Shown here: in pieces, positions 43,970-56,412 of the stretch
How positions within the stretch are numbered: the stretch's first letter is position 1
Layout of the letters: every line of letters begins with the position of its first letter
DNA from: Sycobia sp. Sy_11
Lineage: Eukaryota > Arthropoda > Insecta > Hymenoptera > Epichrysomallidae
Reading direction: 5' to 3'
Length of the DNA stretch: 64,000 nt
Assembly: GCA_018907035.1 (NCBI GenBank)
Contig: JACCIC010000038.1
Location: 3,285,001 to 3,349,000, forward strand
Translations under genes and position numbers: made by a program
The notes under the pieces: model-generated
The model's input: the letters and a program-made list of their open reading frames with translations, nothing else
Databases searched by the model: none
What the model was told of the DNA's origin: nothing

Positions 43970-46050
43970 AAATTTAAATTTTTGTTTACAGCATCAACGG
44001 TGTCTAGTACATTATACGTGTGTAAAGCTAGACTTATTCTAGAAATTAATGAGAAGTAAGATCAAGCCGTTTGATAAGTAGAAATATTGAAGTATTTATA
44101 GTAGATCACTATTCTGACAGAGTGAAAGTTCCTTGGAAACGGAGAAAAATGTTATTTTAAGTAGAAGCCTTAGCACTGCATTAAAATTCATCTCGACGAA
44201 AACGTGCTGCATTTTTGTTTTGTTTCATTTGTTTTTCTTTTGAGAAATCTGATGAACATTAAAAAGATTCAAGGCAGGCTGCGGCGTTTCTCTATCCGAC
44301 CGAGGATAAATAAAATTACGTTCTTTTAAAAGAAAACCTTGACAATGTCGACGGGATGTCCTCCTGACCTTTTTCCCTCCCATGCGCCATGGTCGATGTT
44401 GGGTAATTTTATGATACTACCTGATGTTGAGTTCTAAAAGAGCGCTCAGGGTTAAGTACACTCATCTATTGTTTTCCGGTTTCAAGCAAAATTTACGAAA
44501 AAAAGAAAGACAAAAACATACGGTTATTCCACTGATCGCGTATATTTCCGTTACTAAAAAATGCCACTCTAGATTTATAGGTAGTTTAGTCGTAAAAAAA
44601 GAAAGTAATATATGCAGATGCAGTTTTGTTTTTGTGTTCTTTTGGGTTTCGAATATTTTTAGTATAATTCTAGGTAACTTGTAAAGATATATAAAAGAGA
44701 TGTAATAGTTGAAATTGCGCGTTTTAATAACTTATGTACTTCAAATCTCGCTTCAAATATTACCAAGAATGTACAATTTTATTTCTCAACAATTAATCAC
44801 GCTTGTATTTATCAAAGACTATTATAGTATACGAGTGAGAACTTAATATTAAATGTATTATAATACTATAGATTCACTGGAGATAATATACATTGTGTTA
44901 TAGTCACGAATATAAAATATAAATGTTAGATGTTTGTATTTAAACATATCTAGTATATCAACATATACGTAAGGTACTAGAATAATAAGGTCTAGATTAT
45001 GCAATGTCTAATTTATCATCGGATCGCTCAACACGATCACACTGTGACATACCTAGCAAAATTTATCTCTTTATACTATATATTTTTTTAAAGTCCCGGA
45101 CCTTTATCGTAAACACGCTGGATTCATCGGTTGTCGAATAAATAAATAGATAAATGTATGAATAAGCGTAAAAAGAATTCATAATAATCTATAAAAGTGG
45201 CTTTAATTTTTTGTTTCAAAATGACATTTATTGCAATATAGTCTGGAAAAGGTCGACTGTTGCAATAGCAAATATAAGAATACATAAATAGGGATGAACA
45301 TGTGATACAGCTATTTTTCGCTTTCTCTAATCTCGATCAAGATTTTCAATTCTTATCTAACGCGCGTATTTTATACATTTCTAGCGTCAAAAAACCGCAA
45401 TCGCGTTTTTGCTATTTGAGAAAGGAACGCGTTATGTGCTTGGATGTTAGGTTGGCACTGCAGCGGTCGAGTCGTACGAAAAAAATTGCAAAGGGTTCGC
45501 GAGCTCGTTTGAACTTCCTGTAAATAAAGACTTCGAGCATTTCTTGGTACAATCTCACATTTTAACATATCATATTGCCAGGAATATAACTTATTAAGTT
45601 ATATATGAAAAATATTCTGCATAAAATTATAAAAAATTTCTAATTAGAAATTATTAACAGAATAATTAAAATTTTTTAAATCTAATATGCGACTTATTTT
45701 AATTTCTCTTTACCATTTGAACCGTGTAATAATTCATTAGATTTAGTAAGCTAATTCACGATGATCCGATATCATTAATTCTTGCATTTTAATTAAATTT
45801 ATTATTTACTTCTCTGTCGATTAATTAATTATTAAAGGCCCGAAAGCCCGATGGACATATATAATATGATCAATCCATTTTTAAAAATTATTATTTATTA
45901 TTGCTTTCATGCCATACATTTGGATAATAGGTTTGAAAATTATAGATGTAGTCTGTAATAAATATATTTTATATAGATATAGTCAAATCGATGAAAGAAA
46001 GGATGAAAGAAAAAAGAAGTATAAAGAGAAAATATCGAAGAAAGAAATGA
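43970..46050. other. AT-rich stretch
   Basis: No convincing gene. Frames at 44424-44684 (+) and 45302-45568 (both strands) lack supporting signals. Confidence 0.5.
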
Positions 46051-46800
46051 TATACCGAGGGGTCCGCTGCGCAGGACGAGCTCCAGAGCCATTACGAAAC
46101 GAGAAAAAGTTGAACAATTGCAGTGGAAAGGCACCTGTTATGGAGAAGCCAAGAACAAAGGACGGAGGCCAGAAAAGGAGAGAAAGAGGGCAATGGCAAG
46201 ACAGAGGGACCAGCATCGGCTCGATCAACTCCGATGTTCGCATCCAGGTGTCAATTATCATTATGGCTGTATAGAGCACTCGTCGCCGGCATATACATAT
46301 AACGCGTCGGGACGAGAGCTTATACGCGAAAGAGCGCACGGCGAGAAGACGATCGCGGTAATCGGTCCGCGCGGTCTTTTTTCCGCCTATATACGAACGC
46401 GCCGATCGATAAGAACGCGTCGAACAACATCGGAATGATCAGCGCCGCGGGCGCTGGCTGCCGGCGCGAGAGCTCGTCAAAGGCCCGAGAGCGGGCGAGG
46501 AGCGGCGAGGGGGGGGGGGCGGAGAGGGGCTGGGGGCGAGGCCGGCGAGGGAGAAGCATACATTTGAGCCGGAAGCTCGACGCATTAGCCCTGTCGCCCG
46601 CGAAGCCTTCCACGCCAGCCTCGTCGCTCCATCCCTCGCGTTTTTCGCGTGCAAATATAATCCGATGAATGTGGAAGGATCGATTTTGTGCAGCCCAGCC
46701 ATAATATCGAAGAAAAGTGCTTGGCGGCCTTGGCGAGAATAAGAATTCCTCGGCTGACACACGCGCGCGCGCGCGCGATGTGTATACTGCCTCCTGGCGC
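46050..46800. other. CpG-dense island with purine-rich leader
   Basis: Purine-rich plus strand near 45990-46200 precedes a CG-dense block with a G-run (46510-46518) and CGCGCGCGCGCGCG (46760-46777). Frames on both strands are artefacts. Confidence 0.5.
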
Positions 46801-46847
46801 GTCGGTAATTGTACGATATAATATTTATATCGATACGTTCCGAGCGG

Positions 46848-46900
46848 TATAGCGCCATCTGTTCGAGTATTGAGACGTCTCTTGCGTTATTGGCAACGCT
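46848..46900. promoter_or_regulatory. CTCF-like TAGCGCCATCTG with TATTGGCAAC
   Basis: Seen: TAGCGCCATCTGTTCG at 46850 matches the first twelve positions of the reported fly CTCF consensus TAGCGCCMYCTN. TATTGGCAAC follows at 46888-46897. Known: CTCF is conserved in insects. Inference: possible boundary element. Confidence 0.3.
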
Positions 46901-47546
46901 TAGAAAGTACATGCGGAATATATACGCCAAATACTATATATTTTGTCACCTTCTAGTTAGCTACAGACGCTGTAAATGTCCCTATGCCATTGGCTCCGCG
47001 CTCCACGAGCTCCGGACAACTAATTTATTTATTTACTAACGCAGATCAAGAGCTCCCGCACAATAATGTTAATTTATATAAAACAACGTCAAGCTGTGCG
47101 CAAAGGCGAGAAGTATTTACAACTCTCCTGGCACATATATACAAGCGGCATATCATACTATAAGGCATAAAAGTGAATTTACAGCCGTTATCAATGCTCG
47201 AGCATCGGAGAAATATATACCTACGTATATATTTATGTAGATCCAGAAAGCAAAAGGCGCTCGTAACGGTGATTTAATAAAATTAATAATGAACGGATAC
47301 CGAGATGGATCGTTGGATACACAATGGATTATTCGTATTATGTTTCTGTGAGGTGCATTTCGGAATAATCCGCGAATCAATCTCGCGTCGATCAGCTTCG
47401 AAGACCCGTGACGAGGGCAAGCGGGAGAGCTAAACCGTCTAAGCTCTCGACCGGGCTATTCTTTCTTACGTGTATGCAATATTCGCGCAGATTATTTCTC
47501 CATCTCTTATTCGCGAGATCTATCCGTGTGTCGTATATGGAATAGG

Positions 47547-47618
47547 TATATATATATATATATATACCCATGTGTATGTATGTATGTATGTATGTATATG
47601 TATGTATGTATGTATGTA
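47547..47618. repeat. (TA)n then (TATG)n microsatellite
   Basis: TA array, CCCATG, then TATG units interrupted once. Confidence 0.9.
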
Positions 47619-48124
47619 CCTCTGACATTGTGACAGGTGAACCTGAGGGCTTCGGAGAGGTCTTCGGAGAATTGCGTCAATCGTACCGATACGTTTGGCT
47701 AGCTCGGAGCCTCGTCGCTTGATTTACGTTTTGCTCTCGCGAGGCCAAATGATCTTTTATAAATGTTTTCCTTTGTCGCTACGAGCGATTCGAGCGGCAT
47801 AAGAGACCCGATACGGCACGTTCCAAGTGAATCTTCAACAGCAAATTACGGTTGTATAAATATATTCGAGAACGCGTATTATTATATACGTGCATATTGT
47901 TGAGAATTTATTTGGCCTGTGCTGTAGAAATCACACATGCTGCTCAAATAAATTATTTCTCCGAGTAAACCGATATTTTTTATATGCTTATATAGACGGA
48001 ACATTGGGAAATAAAGCGACGTCCAAAATCCGATAAAAAAGTGAGAAAGTGATCGAGCCTCTAAATATAGAAGAATAGCGGCGATCGAAACGCAGAGGAA
48101 GATTCGAAGGAAGTGGTTATATAA

Positions 48125-48215
48125 TACATATATACAATACATATATACATATATACATATATACACATATACATATATACATATATACATACATATATAC
48201 ATATATATATATATA
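48125..48215. repeat. (ATATAC)n variable array
   Basis: Units of ATATAC, ATATATAC and ATACAC in irregular order, ending in a TA run. Confidence 0.9.
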
Positions 48216-48489
48216 AGATAAAAGTGGCACTATCGTAAACAAGTCGATCGTCCACGAAAGGCAAATTTATGAATTCTACGAGGTATACAGAAAAAAAACA
48301 AACGGTTATTTATGGAAAATTGGAACGTACTTGCAAAATCGAAATGGCGAGAGAGAGAGGGGCATCGGAGATTAAACGAGGGAGCGAGGGGGTGGGGAGT
48401 GATGCGCCGCGGAAAGCATCATCGCATAATATATACTCGAATGCGAGTGTACAAAAAAAAAACAATAAAGTTTAAATGATAATTCCAGC

Positions 48490-49340
48490 GGGCGTCCGCG
48501 TGCCTGTGCTGTGCGCGCGCACATGCATAAGCCCGTACGTGTATTTTATGTCCTCTGCCTACGTATACATTCTGAATGTTCGCGTCCCATTAACCAACGG
48601 ACGGAGGAACTGAGAACAAGGAGGTGGCAAGAAAGGAGAGGAGAAAGATCGATAGGAAGAAAAAAAGGAAGAAAATCGAAAAAGCAGAACGCACACGCGC
48701 ACGTGCATGTCTCTACGCTCGTGTATATATACGAGCATCGTATATGTGCAGATACGTATATCTATATACATGTAATATACGCGCAAAACGATCACGAAAC
48801 GCGCACGCGCGGAGATCGAGAAGTTTTTCGGGAAGATGAGCTGTGCGGCAGCCGGCAACGACAGCAGCCGGCCAGAGGAGCATCGGCGGGACAGCGGCAG
48901 CAGCGCAGCGCGAACGCGATATATGCCTTCGCGTCGCGGGGCTTTCCAATAAATAACGAGATAATCTCCGGTGAAATCAGGCGAGTTATGCCCGCCATAA
49001 AGGCTCGGGCCGCAAGAGGCGGCCGGCGCTCGTAGCGCCTACATATACCTATACCTTCTCAGGAATCGCGCGCGGGGCGCGTCCGTGCGATTGATTTATC
49101 GATGATTATTGGGCATTCCCGATCTCTGCCGTCCGGGAGACGCGAGGAGGCGCGGAAGCGCGATGGGAAGGACGATCGAGAGCCAGCGAGCTCGGCTTCG
49201 CCCGGCTTCGATGTGCGCCTCGCGCGGTGATGACGCGGCACAGGGACTGGGGCGAGGGACGGGGGGGGGCGAGGAGGAGATCGCGAACAGCTTTTGAGAA
49301 GAAGCGAGCAGAGAGCGATTCACCCCTGCTCGCGATGCAG
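48490..49340. other. CpG-dense island
   Basis: GC-rich block with CGCGCG tracts, a CAGCAG segment near 48890-48905 and GCCATAAA (48994-49001, Pho- or Hox-like core). A G-run is at 49261-49268. Frames on both strands are artefacts. Confidence 0.5.
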
Positions 49341-49592
49341 TTCGGCATATCTTGCTCTTTGGACTTGACGATTGATCGAAATCGCTCGAAGCCACAATTC
49401 CAAGGTTTTTACGAATCACGAATTTATGAGCCACGGCGATCGTATAGATGTCGAAGGCATAAATTATACTTTTTTTCGCTTTTTCGCCAAGTTTGAGAAT
49501 TGATAAAAATTGCAAATTAACTTCGGGAGCCGAATATCCTTTACAACAGTCGTTCGTTCACTTTTCTCTTTCTGTGCTCACCAGTTATATAT

Positions 49593-49635
49593 ACATACAT
49601 ACATACATACATACATACATACATACATACATACA

Positions 49636-49709
<74 letters not shown>

Positions 49710-49750
49710 ATGTATATATGTATGCAGGTACGCGCGCGCGCGCGCGCGCG
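49593..49750. repeat. (ACAT)18-(TA)n-(GC)10 compound array
   Basis: Eighteen perfect ACAT units (49593-49664), a TA array with one slip (to 49701), TATG variants, then GCGCGC alternating for about 20 bases (49731-49750) and TGTGTCTGTG. Four repeat families abut in about 160 bases. Confidence 0.95.
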
Positions 49751-50209
49751 TGTGTCTGTGTGTAATGCATCTGAAATTATATAGGTATAAAATTGAACAG
49801 TATACACTTAATCAGTATATATACTTGTGTATATTGATCCGTATATACTTAAAATATTCGTCAAGCGTCCAATCGACCCGCCGGCAAATGTTTGCATTGT
49901 GTACGGCTAAAAGTGGAATAACGCAGCTTGAGCCGACGATTACGCATCGAGCTGGAACTTTTTTTAATTTCGAACTCGTCATTATTTGCGAGCGATATAT
50001 GATGAAGCTGCGGCTCTCTGCTCATAATACCTGGGTGACTCAGGATTAACGCTCTTTGCCGTATTTTTGAATGAAACGTTTAACGTTTTCCTTTTCTTTT
50101 TTGTTTGTCCTTTTTTTGTTTTTAAAGCGAGCTTATTTTTATAATTTGCATCTTATTCTAAAACCAAAACTTTTTATTTTACAACGGCGAAATGAAATTC
50201 TGAGCAATC

Positions 50210-50310
50210 ACTTACGAAAATCCTTGAGAGTAGATTTGTTCCTTGGGAATTGGCTTAATGATATACATCAGAAGTACTCACCTGAAAAAACAAACAAAAG
50301 TTATAGTTTT
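50210..50310 (-). other. Candidate recursive-splice (ratchet) site with 66-nt RS-exon
   Basis: Seen: the minus strand reads TTTGTTTTTTCAG joined directly to GTGAGTACTT (CAG is the complement of 50282-50284, GTGAGT of 50276-50281). The pyrimidine tract (50285-50300) is almost pure T. A branch-point-like CTATAAC lies about 20-25 nt upstream. Downstream on the same strand GATTTTC is followed by GTAAGTGATT (GTAAGT complement of 50210-50215), so an RS-exon of 66 nt (50281 down to 50216) is defined. All three frames of that exon close quickly, so including it would act as a poison exon. Known: this matches the insect ratchet-site consensus. Inference: together with the similar minus-strand site near 5.4 kb it argues that the window is inside a giant minus-strand intron. 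Confidence 0.55.
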
Positions 50311-52480
50311 TCGCAGAATTCCATACATTAACAAAAAATGTAATAATGTGGTGCTGAAATATTAGTTAATACTGTAAGATAATTTTTCATTAATTTACCA
50401 CACGATAGGACAAACTATCAGCCTTGACCATTTCGGATCTATATTAGGAGTGTATGAAAATAATTGTAAACGTTTATCGACTCGTCCGGCATGAAAAATC
50501 TCGCGAAATGACGGACGAAGAGCGATACATAAACATCTTAAATAGCGATCGAATAAGAATAAAAGATACGAGCGGTAAGATTTGAACGCGACTAATCGTC
50601 GCGCCGCACGAATCGGAATATCGAGTTATAGCCGCTACTCCCGACCTATATAGTATACTTACGATCGCTTTTGCCCACTCGACCCTGTCTACTTTGTACT
50701 ATTTACGGAATAATGCACTACGCCGAAGGTTTCGACGGAGGATTTGTTGCCGTCAACCAATCGCCTAAAAACGCATCCTGGTGTTCGAAAACGCTAAGGA
50801 AATTAAAGGATTGTAAAATACGGATACAATGCGCTATACTGATTTATGATCCAAGTATGATTTTTCATTTTAATGGCATATAATAAAGAAAATTGCATAT
50901 ATTACACGTCGATTCAACTGATAAAGATGTTGTAAGTGTAAAATTTCTAGTAATAAATCTGAGTCTAAAAGTGAAACGAAAGGGGATCCTATATTCTTTA
51001 CATAGATTACACAACTGTATATTCATTACATTACTGTCTATACATGAGACACGTGTTTTCCTTTACCTTGTTTATACCGTCAATAAAGAGGCCACGGAAT
51101 ATTCGGAAATTACTCCAATTGTCTTCAAAATGAGCCCCTTAACGTTTTAAGCTTCTAAGACTACACAATTCCTAATGCTCTTCAATTCGCGAGACATTAT
51201 GTGGTACGTATTATTTCGAATATATTGTTTTGCCGTATAGTTAACTTACGTATAGCGTGTATATTTCAAGGAATTTCGTTGATACAAATATCTCTATATA
51301 ATTAACTACAGCAAAAGAACAATATCATTTATAAGTACTCCAATATCGAAAGTTTTAATATATTGCAAGACCTTATTTCAAACACTTGGTAGTTATCCTG
51401 TTCAATCGGTACAGATTGATACGAAATTAATGAACCATATCTGTTCGCGAACTGTTCTTGCCAATGTGACAACGAGATAATGTGTGCGAGTTTTTGCAAA
51501 ATTCACCACATTGTCCTATCAATGCGCCACGTAACGCACTCAATGCGTAAAATAAAAGATTAATTATTTTACGCGCAGTTAAATGAATTCGATAAATAGA
51601 ATAAATTCATTTCTATAAAAAAGTTATCACTTCGCACGCAGAGTACCAAAAGTACTAAAAAATTCATTTCAAGCCATATTACCGATTCTACGTGATTTTT
51701 GCGCGAGTGAAATACGTATATCGAAAATCAGATTTAAGAGATTTGCATTTTCTATTATAAAAACATAGTACGTGTAACAGGCGACTAAACTAGACCAACG
51801 TATGCACGGCCAGATTGACGCCGTCGCTTTGTTCAACTAGCAAGTTAAACACGTGCAAAATCGTCTATTTTACACGTTATAGCTGGACACGTATACGCAA
51901 TATTATTATAGATTATAACGAGTACAAATATAAAGTCCACAAGTTATCTTTCTGTATAATATTTGTTACATAGATAATTAGTCTAACTATGTTTTGGAGA
52001 AACATCTCTTTTAAAATCCTGTCATTCTTCGTAAACTAATCTCCTATAAGAATTTAATCGAGTGATTTTAATATTATTGATTTTCTAACTTTCGCAGCAC
52101 AAATGCAGCAACGTCATATATAGCTTTTATAAGAAAAAAATTATTTTAATCCCTTTAACGAATTTCTACTCTAGTTTCATTCGTATTAAACGTCATTTTA
52201 CGTTACTTGAATCAAGGTTATAGTATAACATAAACATTTTCGAAACGCTTTACATCTGTTTATACAAATCGTCTTAAATATTAGTTGGACGCAATTAATA
52301 TTTCATTATGCGGCCAATTTTCTATTAATTAATATAAAATCTCAGCAGTAGTTTTTAAAAATATTTCTCTTCTTTTGACGATCACAATTTATACGGTGCA
52401 ATTTACCATGGTTATTAACGGGGAAGAAGAGAACGCAAAAAATAGCCGTAAGATAAGAAAATAAAAAAGCGCGTCTCCTG
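50311..52480. other. AT-rich stretch
   Basis: Plus frames at 50671-50883 (TTG start) and 50893-51150 follow each other but lack splice or start support. A minus-strand donor GATCGTAAGTATAC lies at about 50649-50662. No gene assigned. Confidence 0.45.
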
Positions 52481-52686
52481 GAAGAAGAGATGCAAGGATG
52501 CGTGAGAGACACAGGAACAGAGAAGACGGAAAAGTTCAAAGCTCTTTGATATATACGAAGCAAGCCAACGAGCGAACACACGGGCGAGCCACGAGGGGAA
52601 TGGGAGCAGGGAGGAGGGGAGCTAGACAGGGGAATCGTGTCGATCAAACGTCGGGGAGTCCGAGGCAACTGTCTCCCCCCCCCCTC

Positions 52687-52726
<40 letters not shown>

Positions 52727-52960
52727 CCGCTCGTCTTGTCCCTCCAGCCTTCCCACCATCCCTTTCTCTAAAGCGACGACGACGTCTCCATCAGACGTCA
52801 GAATCGCGCCGAGGCCGTCGTCGTGGCTTCCTTATTTTGCTCACTTTTATTGCACGTCAGGCTCTCGCCGAGTTCGTCCATCAAGTTTGCAGCCGTTTGT
52901 GTTTGATTGTAACCGCGCATCAGGCACAGTTCGCGAATCCTCCTTTTTCCTATATGTCCC
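52481..52960. other. GC-richer block with (CT)17
   Basis: Purine-rich to 52.66 kb, then C-run and (CT)n, then a CGACGACGTC block. A long plus frame (52498-52965) crosses the array and is an artefact. Confidence 0.5.
52690..52724. repeat. (CT)17 microsatellite
   Basis: Perfect CT array preceded by an eight-C run. Confidence 0.95.
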
Positions 52961-53548
52961 TGTAGGAGATAAAAAACCGATCACTTCTTACAGCCTGATC
53001 ACTTCTTCCTATAGCAATCTGTTTTTCGCCAATGAATCAATTCTCGACTGGGTCGAGCGTTTTTTGCGAATATCAATGGGAAGTAGCCAAGTTTGCGATA
53101 AAATAAAATTAGAAATAAACATAGCATTTTTATCGATAATATATGTTATATACCTTTTCTAGATAACTGTCGATAATTAAATTTGCTTGGTCAAGGATTT
53201 TTTTATTCTATGTTTTCTTTACAAGAGTTCTCATCGCGATAAATCTCAAATGAATACCTTGAAAAATTTAGAAAATCAATAACTAACGATGCGTGTACTG
53301 TTAACGATATATGTATAACATATATGTACTTTTATGAAATTGAAACGTGCAAATAAAAGTATATATCATTTATGTATAAGTACGCTATACTAAATGATTC
53401 CCAATGAAATTTAGAAATAATTTTTTGCTATTGAAGTAATTATGCAGACGTTTATCACGTTTAGTGTAAACATATTGCTTCATATTCATGCGATAAACTT
53501 ATTTTCTTATAATGGAAACGTTTAAAGTAGCTATAAATTATGCTCTTT

Positions 53549-53552
<4 letters not shown>
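52961..53552. other. AT-rich stretch
   Basis: No gene or repeat recognised except scattered TATATGT words. Confidence 0.5.

Positions 53553-53609
<57 letters not shown>
53553..53609. repeat. (TA)28 microsatellite
   Basis: Perfect TA array of about 57 bases. Confidence 0.95.
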
Positions 53610-53612
<3 letters not shown>

Positions 53613-53643
53613 GCGGTCGGAAAGTTCGAAAACTGGCCAACTT

Positions 53644-53973
53644 TTACGATACAGCGATGAATTTAAATTCCATTCCGTTGTGCTGCCGCTGCGGGGAAAA
53701 AATCTTATCTTGAAGAGAGTTAATAAAGCTAAATGTCAAATAATGGTCAACCTTATATTCGTACGTATATATAGATATATCTATATGTTTATATCTGTAC
53801 AGAATACAAGGACAACATTTTTTCAAGCTTCCATCATGGGTAGAAATAAATGGAATATAACCTCTGCTCCCTTTGCTCTTCCTGGGAAAAAGAGATAAAT
53901 AACGAGCAATATGAATGAACCGAGTAAAAAAAAGAAAAAAGAGAGGAGAAGAAACCCAGCCCTTCACGAACAT
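53644..53973 (-). CDS. Open frame of 109 codons, unknown
   Basis: Seen: an ATG-initiated minus-strand frame. It has a hydrophobic/aromatic N-terminus (VSSPLFFLFFTRFIHIARYL), a CCPC cluster near residues 53-56 and a Tyr-rich middle caused by TA-rich DNA. The part before residue 60 is not repeat-derived. No family is recognised; probably chance. Confidence 0.1.
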   Translation of the reverse strand: MFVKGWVSSPLFFLFFTRFIHIARYLSLFPRKSKGSRGYIPFISTHDGSLKKCCPCILYRYKHIDISIYTYEYKVDHYLTFSFINSLQDKIFSPQRQHNGMEFKFIAVS

Positions 53974-54061
53974 ACAGACTGATAAAGCAATGGATAGTTA
54001 GAGGACAGGCCGCTCTCGGGTATACAGAAAAGAGGAACCGGCTTGACTAAGAGTATAGGAG

Positions 54062-54064
<3 letters not shown>

Positions 54065-54108
<44 letters not shown>
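54065..54108. repeat. (GA)22 microsatellite
   Basis: Perfect GA array of 44 bases beside a GC patch holding a 16-bp palindrome. Confidence 0.95.
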
Positions 54109-54111
<3 letters not shown>

Positions 54112-54540
54112 AGAGGAAGAGGAGGAATGAGAGGGCGGCGTCGTTGCTGCAGCAACGGCGTGGACTCGGTACAACGTATGATTATCCGTCCTCGTGGGAC
54201 TTCCGGCTGGCAAGCCAGCTTCATCGGCAGCAACGGTTATTAGCCGTCGTTTTTATCTTCGAGCTCAATTAGCGAATATCATTCCGTAATGCAACGTGAC
54301 GCATTTCCCGTCTCTCTCTTTCTACCTCAGTCTCTCATTTTTCTTGCTCTTTCTCCGTCGTGTCGCGCCGCTCACTTTCCACGGGCGAGTTAGCTCCCGC
54401 GCCTCTTTCCTTTCTTTTATTTCCCTCATCCACCAGGATCTGCACCCCCGATTTTTTCCTTTTTCCTGTTTAGTGTAGTTATGATCTCGCTCTTTTCTTC
54501 TCCCTTCCTCTTGTATAGGATTTTCCTGTCGATTGTTGAA
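54109..54540. other. Moderate-GC block, pyrimidine-rich second half
   Basis: Holds the palindrome at 54142-54157 and an inverted repeat at 54206-54219; from 54300 to 54500 the plus strand is pyrimidine-rich. No gene seen. Confidence 0.45.
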
Positions 54541-54541
54541 G

Positions 54542-54542
54542 G

Positions 54543-54620
<78 letters not shown>

Positions 54621-54632
54621 CACACACACACA

Positions 54633-54663
<31 letters not shown>

Positions 54664-54683
54664 CCACACACACACACACACAC

Positions 54684-54739
<56 letters not shown>
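54542..54739. repeat. (TA)n(CA)n(GA)n compound array with phased slips
   Basis: TA (54542-54568), about 118 bases of CA (54575-54692) with phase slips at 54619, 54639, 54664 and 54683, then 48 bases of GA. Slips are about 20, 25 and 19 bases apart. Confidence 0.95.
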
Positions 54740-54743
<4 letters not shown>

Positions 54744-55187
54744 GTAGAAGAATTTGCATCATGTAAAAAAAAGCACGGGGGATAAAGAGTAGTCGGAGAT
54801 GGGTGTGTCCAATATATATATATATAAGGTAGTCCGTTCCATTTTATCGGCTTTTTTTCTAACTTCAACGTAGACAATGGAGTGGGATGTTCGTAATAAT
54901 TTCCGTCGTACTTTATCCATTTATGGATTCAGCATGTCAGCTGAGGGTTAAAACAAATGAAATAATCGGCGATATATCGATAATCCGTTGCGCTTTAAAG
55001 CGAATTAAGCCAGTTTAGCCTTGTACATTCGTCGATCTTTTATAAGCCAATCGTTTGTAAGTCATAAGACAATCTTATTTAAAACTTATGTAAAATTCAT
55101 TTTGAACCTGCCGTTCCATGGAGGATGTACTCATATAAGTTTTCGAAGCCTCTGCCAAAACAATTAGTGCTCGAGCAACAGGTATAC

Positions 55188-55219
<32 letters not shown>

Positions 55220-55970
55220 CTTAAATATGTTTTTATAATACACGTTATGTGTTTCTCTTTACTGTTATTTTGAACAGATTTTTAAGCATAAAATTAAGGC
55301 GCGTGCTCGTGTAAGTCTTGGTCTCGAAATTGTTATATTTAATTTTTGTATTTATAATTTATCTAATTTCGCTAGTTGTTAGACTATTGGAGAAACTGTG
55401 GCGATAAAAGGTCTAAAAACTGTCTTCTTAGTATCTTCAAATTATGGAATTGTAAAGATGGAACCGCAGAATGAGATTGGATCTTCGAGTACTTCCGCAA
55501 TTTATTCCATTCAAATTCTTGCGAGAGTTTACAAGTTTGAATAGTTACACTTATAAAAACAAATTTTCCACTTAATTAATGGATACGGTCTCTTATACAT
55601 CTCATTCTATAAAATTATACACGACACCTCGCATTAATATAACGGATTTGAATTTACAGCGCTCTTCCAAGCATATTGTCGAACGTTAGAAGTGCATTCG
55701 AATATACTGATATATAATGTTATAATTGAAGAGGATTTATAACTCTAACTCCAAAGTATCGATTAGCCATTAAGGCAGTAACCGAATAAAGTCCAAGTTC
55801 GCTCGTTTTACACAAATTCAGCGACCTCCATCGGGGCAAACGCTCGAATATACCTGCATTCTTGCAATTCTCTATTATTTACATATATCCTACGTGACCG
55901 CGGGCGATATAATATATTGGGTCCGAATAGAACCGCTTGACCCCCTGTTATTTACACTTATCTACGTATT
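54740..55970. other. AT-rich stretch
   Basis: Holds one TG array (55189-55210). No gene seen. Confidence 0.5.
55189..55210. repeat. (TG)11 microsatellite
   Basis: Short perfect TG array. Confidence 0.9.
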
Positions 55971-56226
55971 AAATGAGCAATAACGTCGCCGCACACACAT
56001 ACACACATATAATAATAATAATGCATCCGCGTCTAGTTTCCCATAGCCCGTCCCACGCGCGACGAGGGTTGGGGGAGGGCCGTGGTAGAAGCGTGCGCGC
56101 GCGCGCGTTACACACGGATCAGCCCACGCGCGCGCAGCTCCAATATAAAGTTAATTATAGAGAGTCGTTGGCAAGCCACGCTGGTGAACGCGCGCGCGCA
56201 GGACCATAAATTACGATCGCCCCGCG

Positions 56227-56230
<4 letters not shown>

Positions 56231-56271
<41 letters not shown>
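56231..56271. repeat. (TA)20 microsatellite
   Basis: TA array placed inside a CpG island, unlike most TA arrays here. Confidence 0.95.
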
Positions 56272-56275
<4 letters not shown>

Positions 56276-56368
56276 GTACACACAGATACAAGTATGGCTT
56301 CAAACATACACGATATGTACTCGTATAATATATCTCGTGACAAGTTTGCCTCAATCACGTAAGAGCGA

Positions 56369-56412
56369 GAGCGGCGAGCGAGCGGCGAGCGAGCGGCGAG
56401 CGAGCGGCGAGC
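56369..56412. repeat. (GAGCGGCGAGC)4 minisatellite
   Basis: Four exact tandem copies of an 11-base unit with two CpGs each. Confidence 0.95.

Larger units (their letters stand above)
46901..48480. other. Mixed-composition stretch
   Basis: Holds the TA/TATG array at 47547 and the ATATAC array at 48125. Frames across them are repeat artefacts. A CAG|GTGAAC acceptor-like site is at 47633. No gene seen. Confidence 0.45.

Noticed and set aside
49510..50049. 179-codon plus-strand frame
   Set aside because: Most of it is the ACAT/TA array read as HTYIHTYI and YIYIYI; the remainder has no support.
50570..50670. Possible tRNA on the minus strand (T-loop-like GTTCAAATC, A-box-like start)
   Set aside because: The acceptor and T stems do not pair and the anticodon arm has only three pairs.
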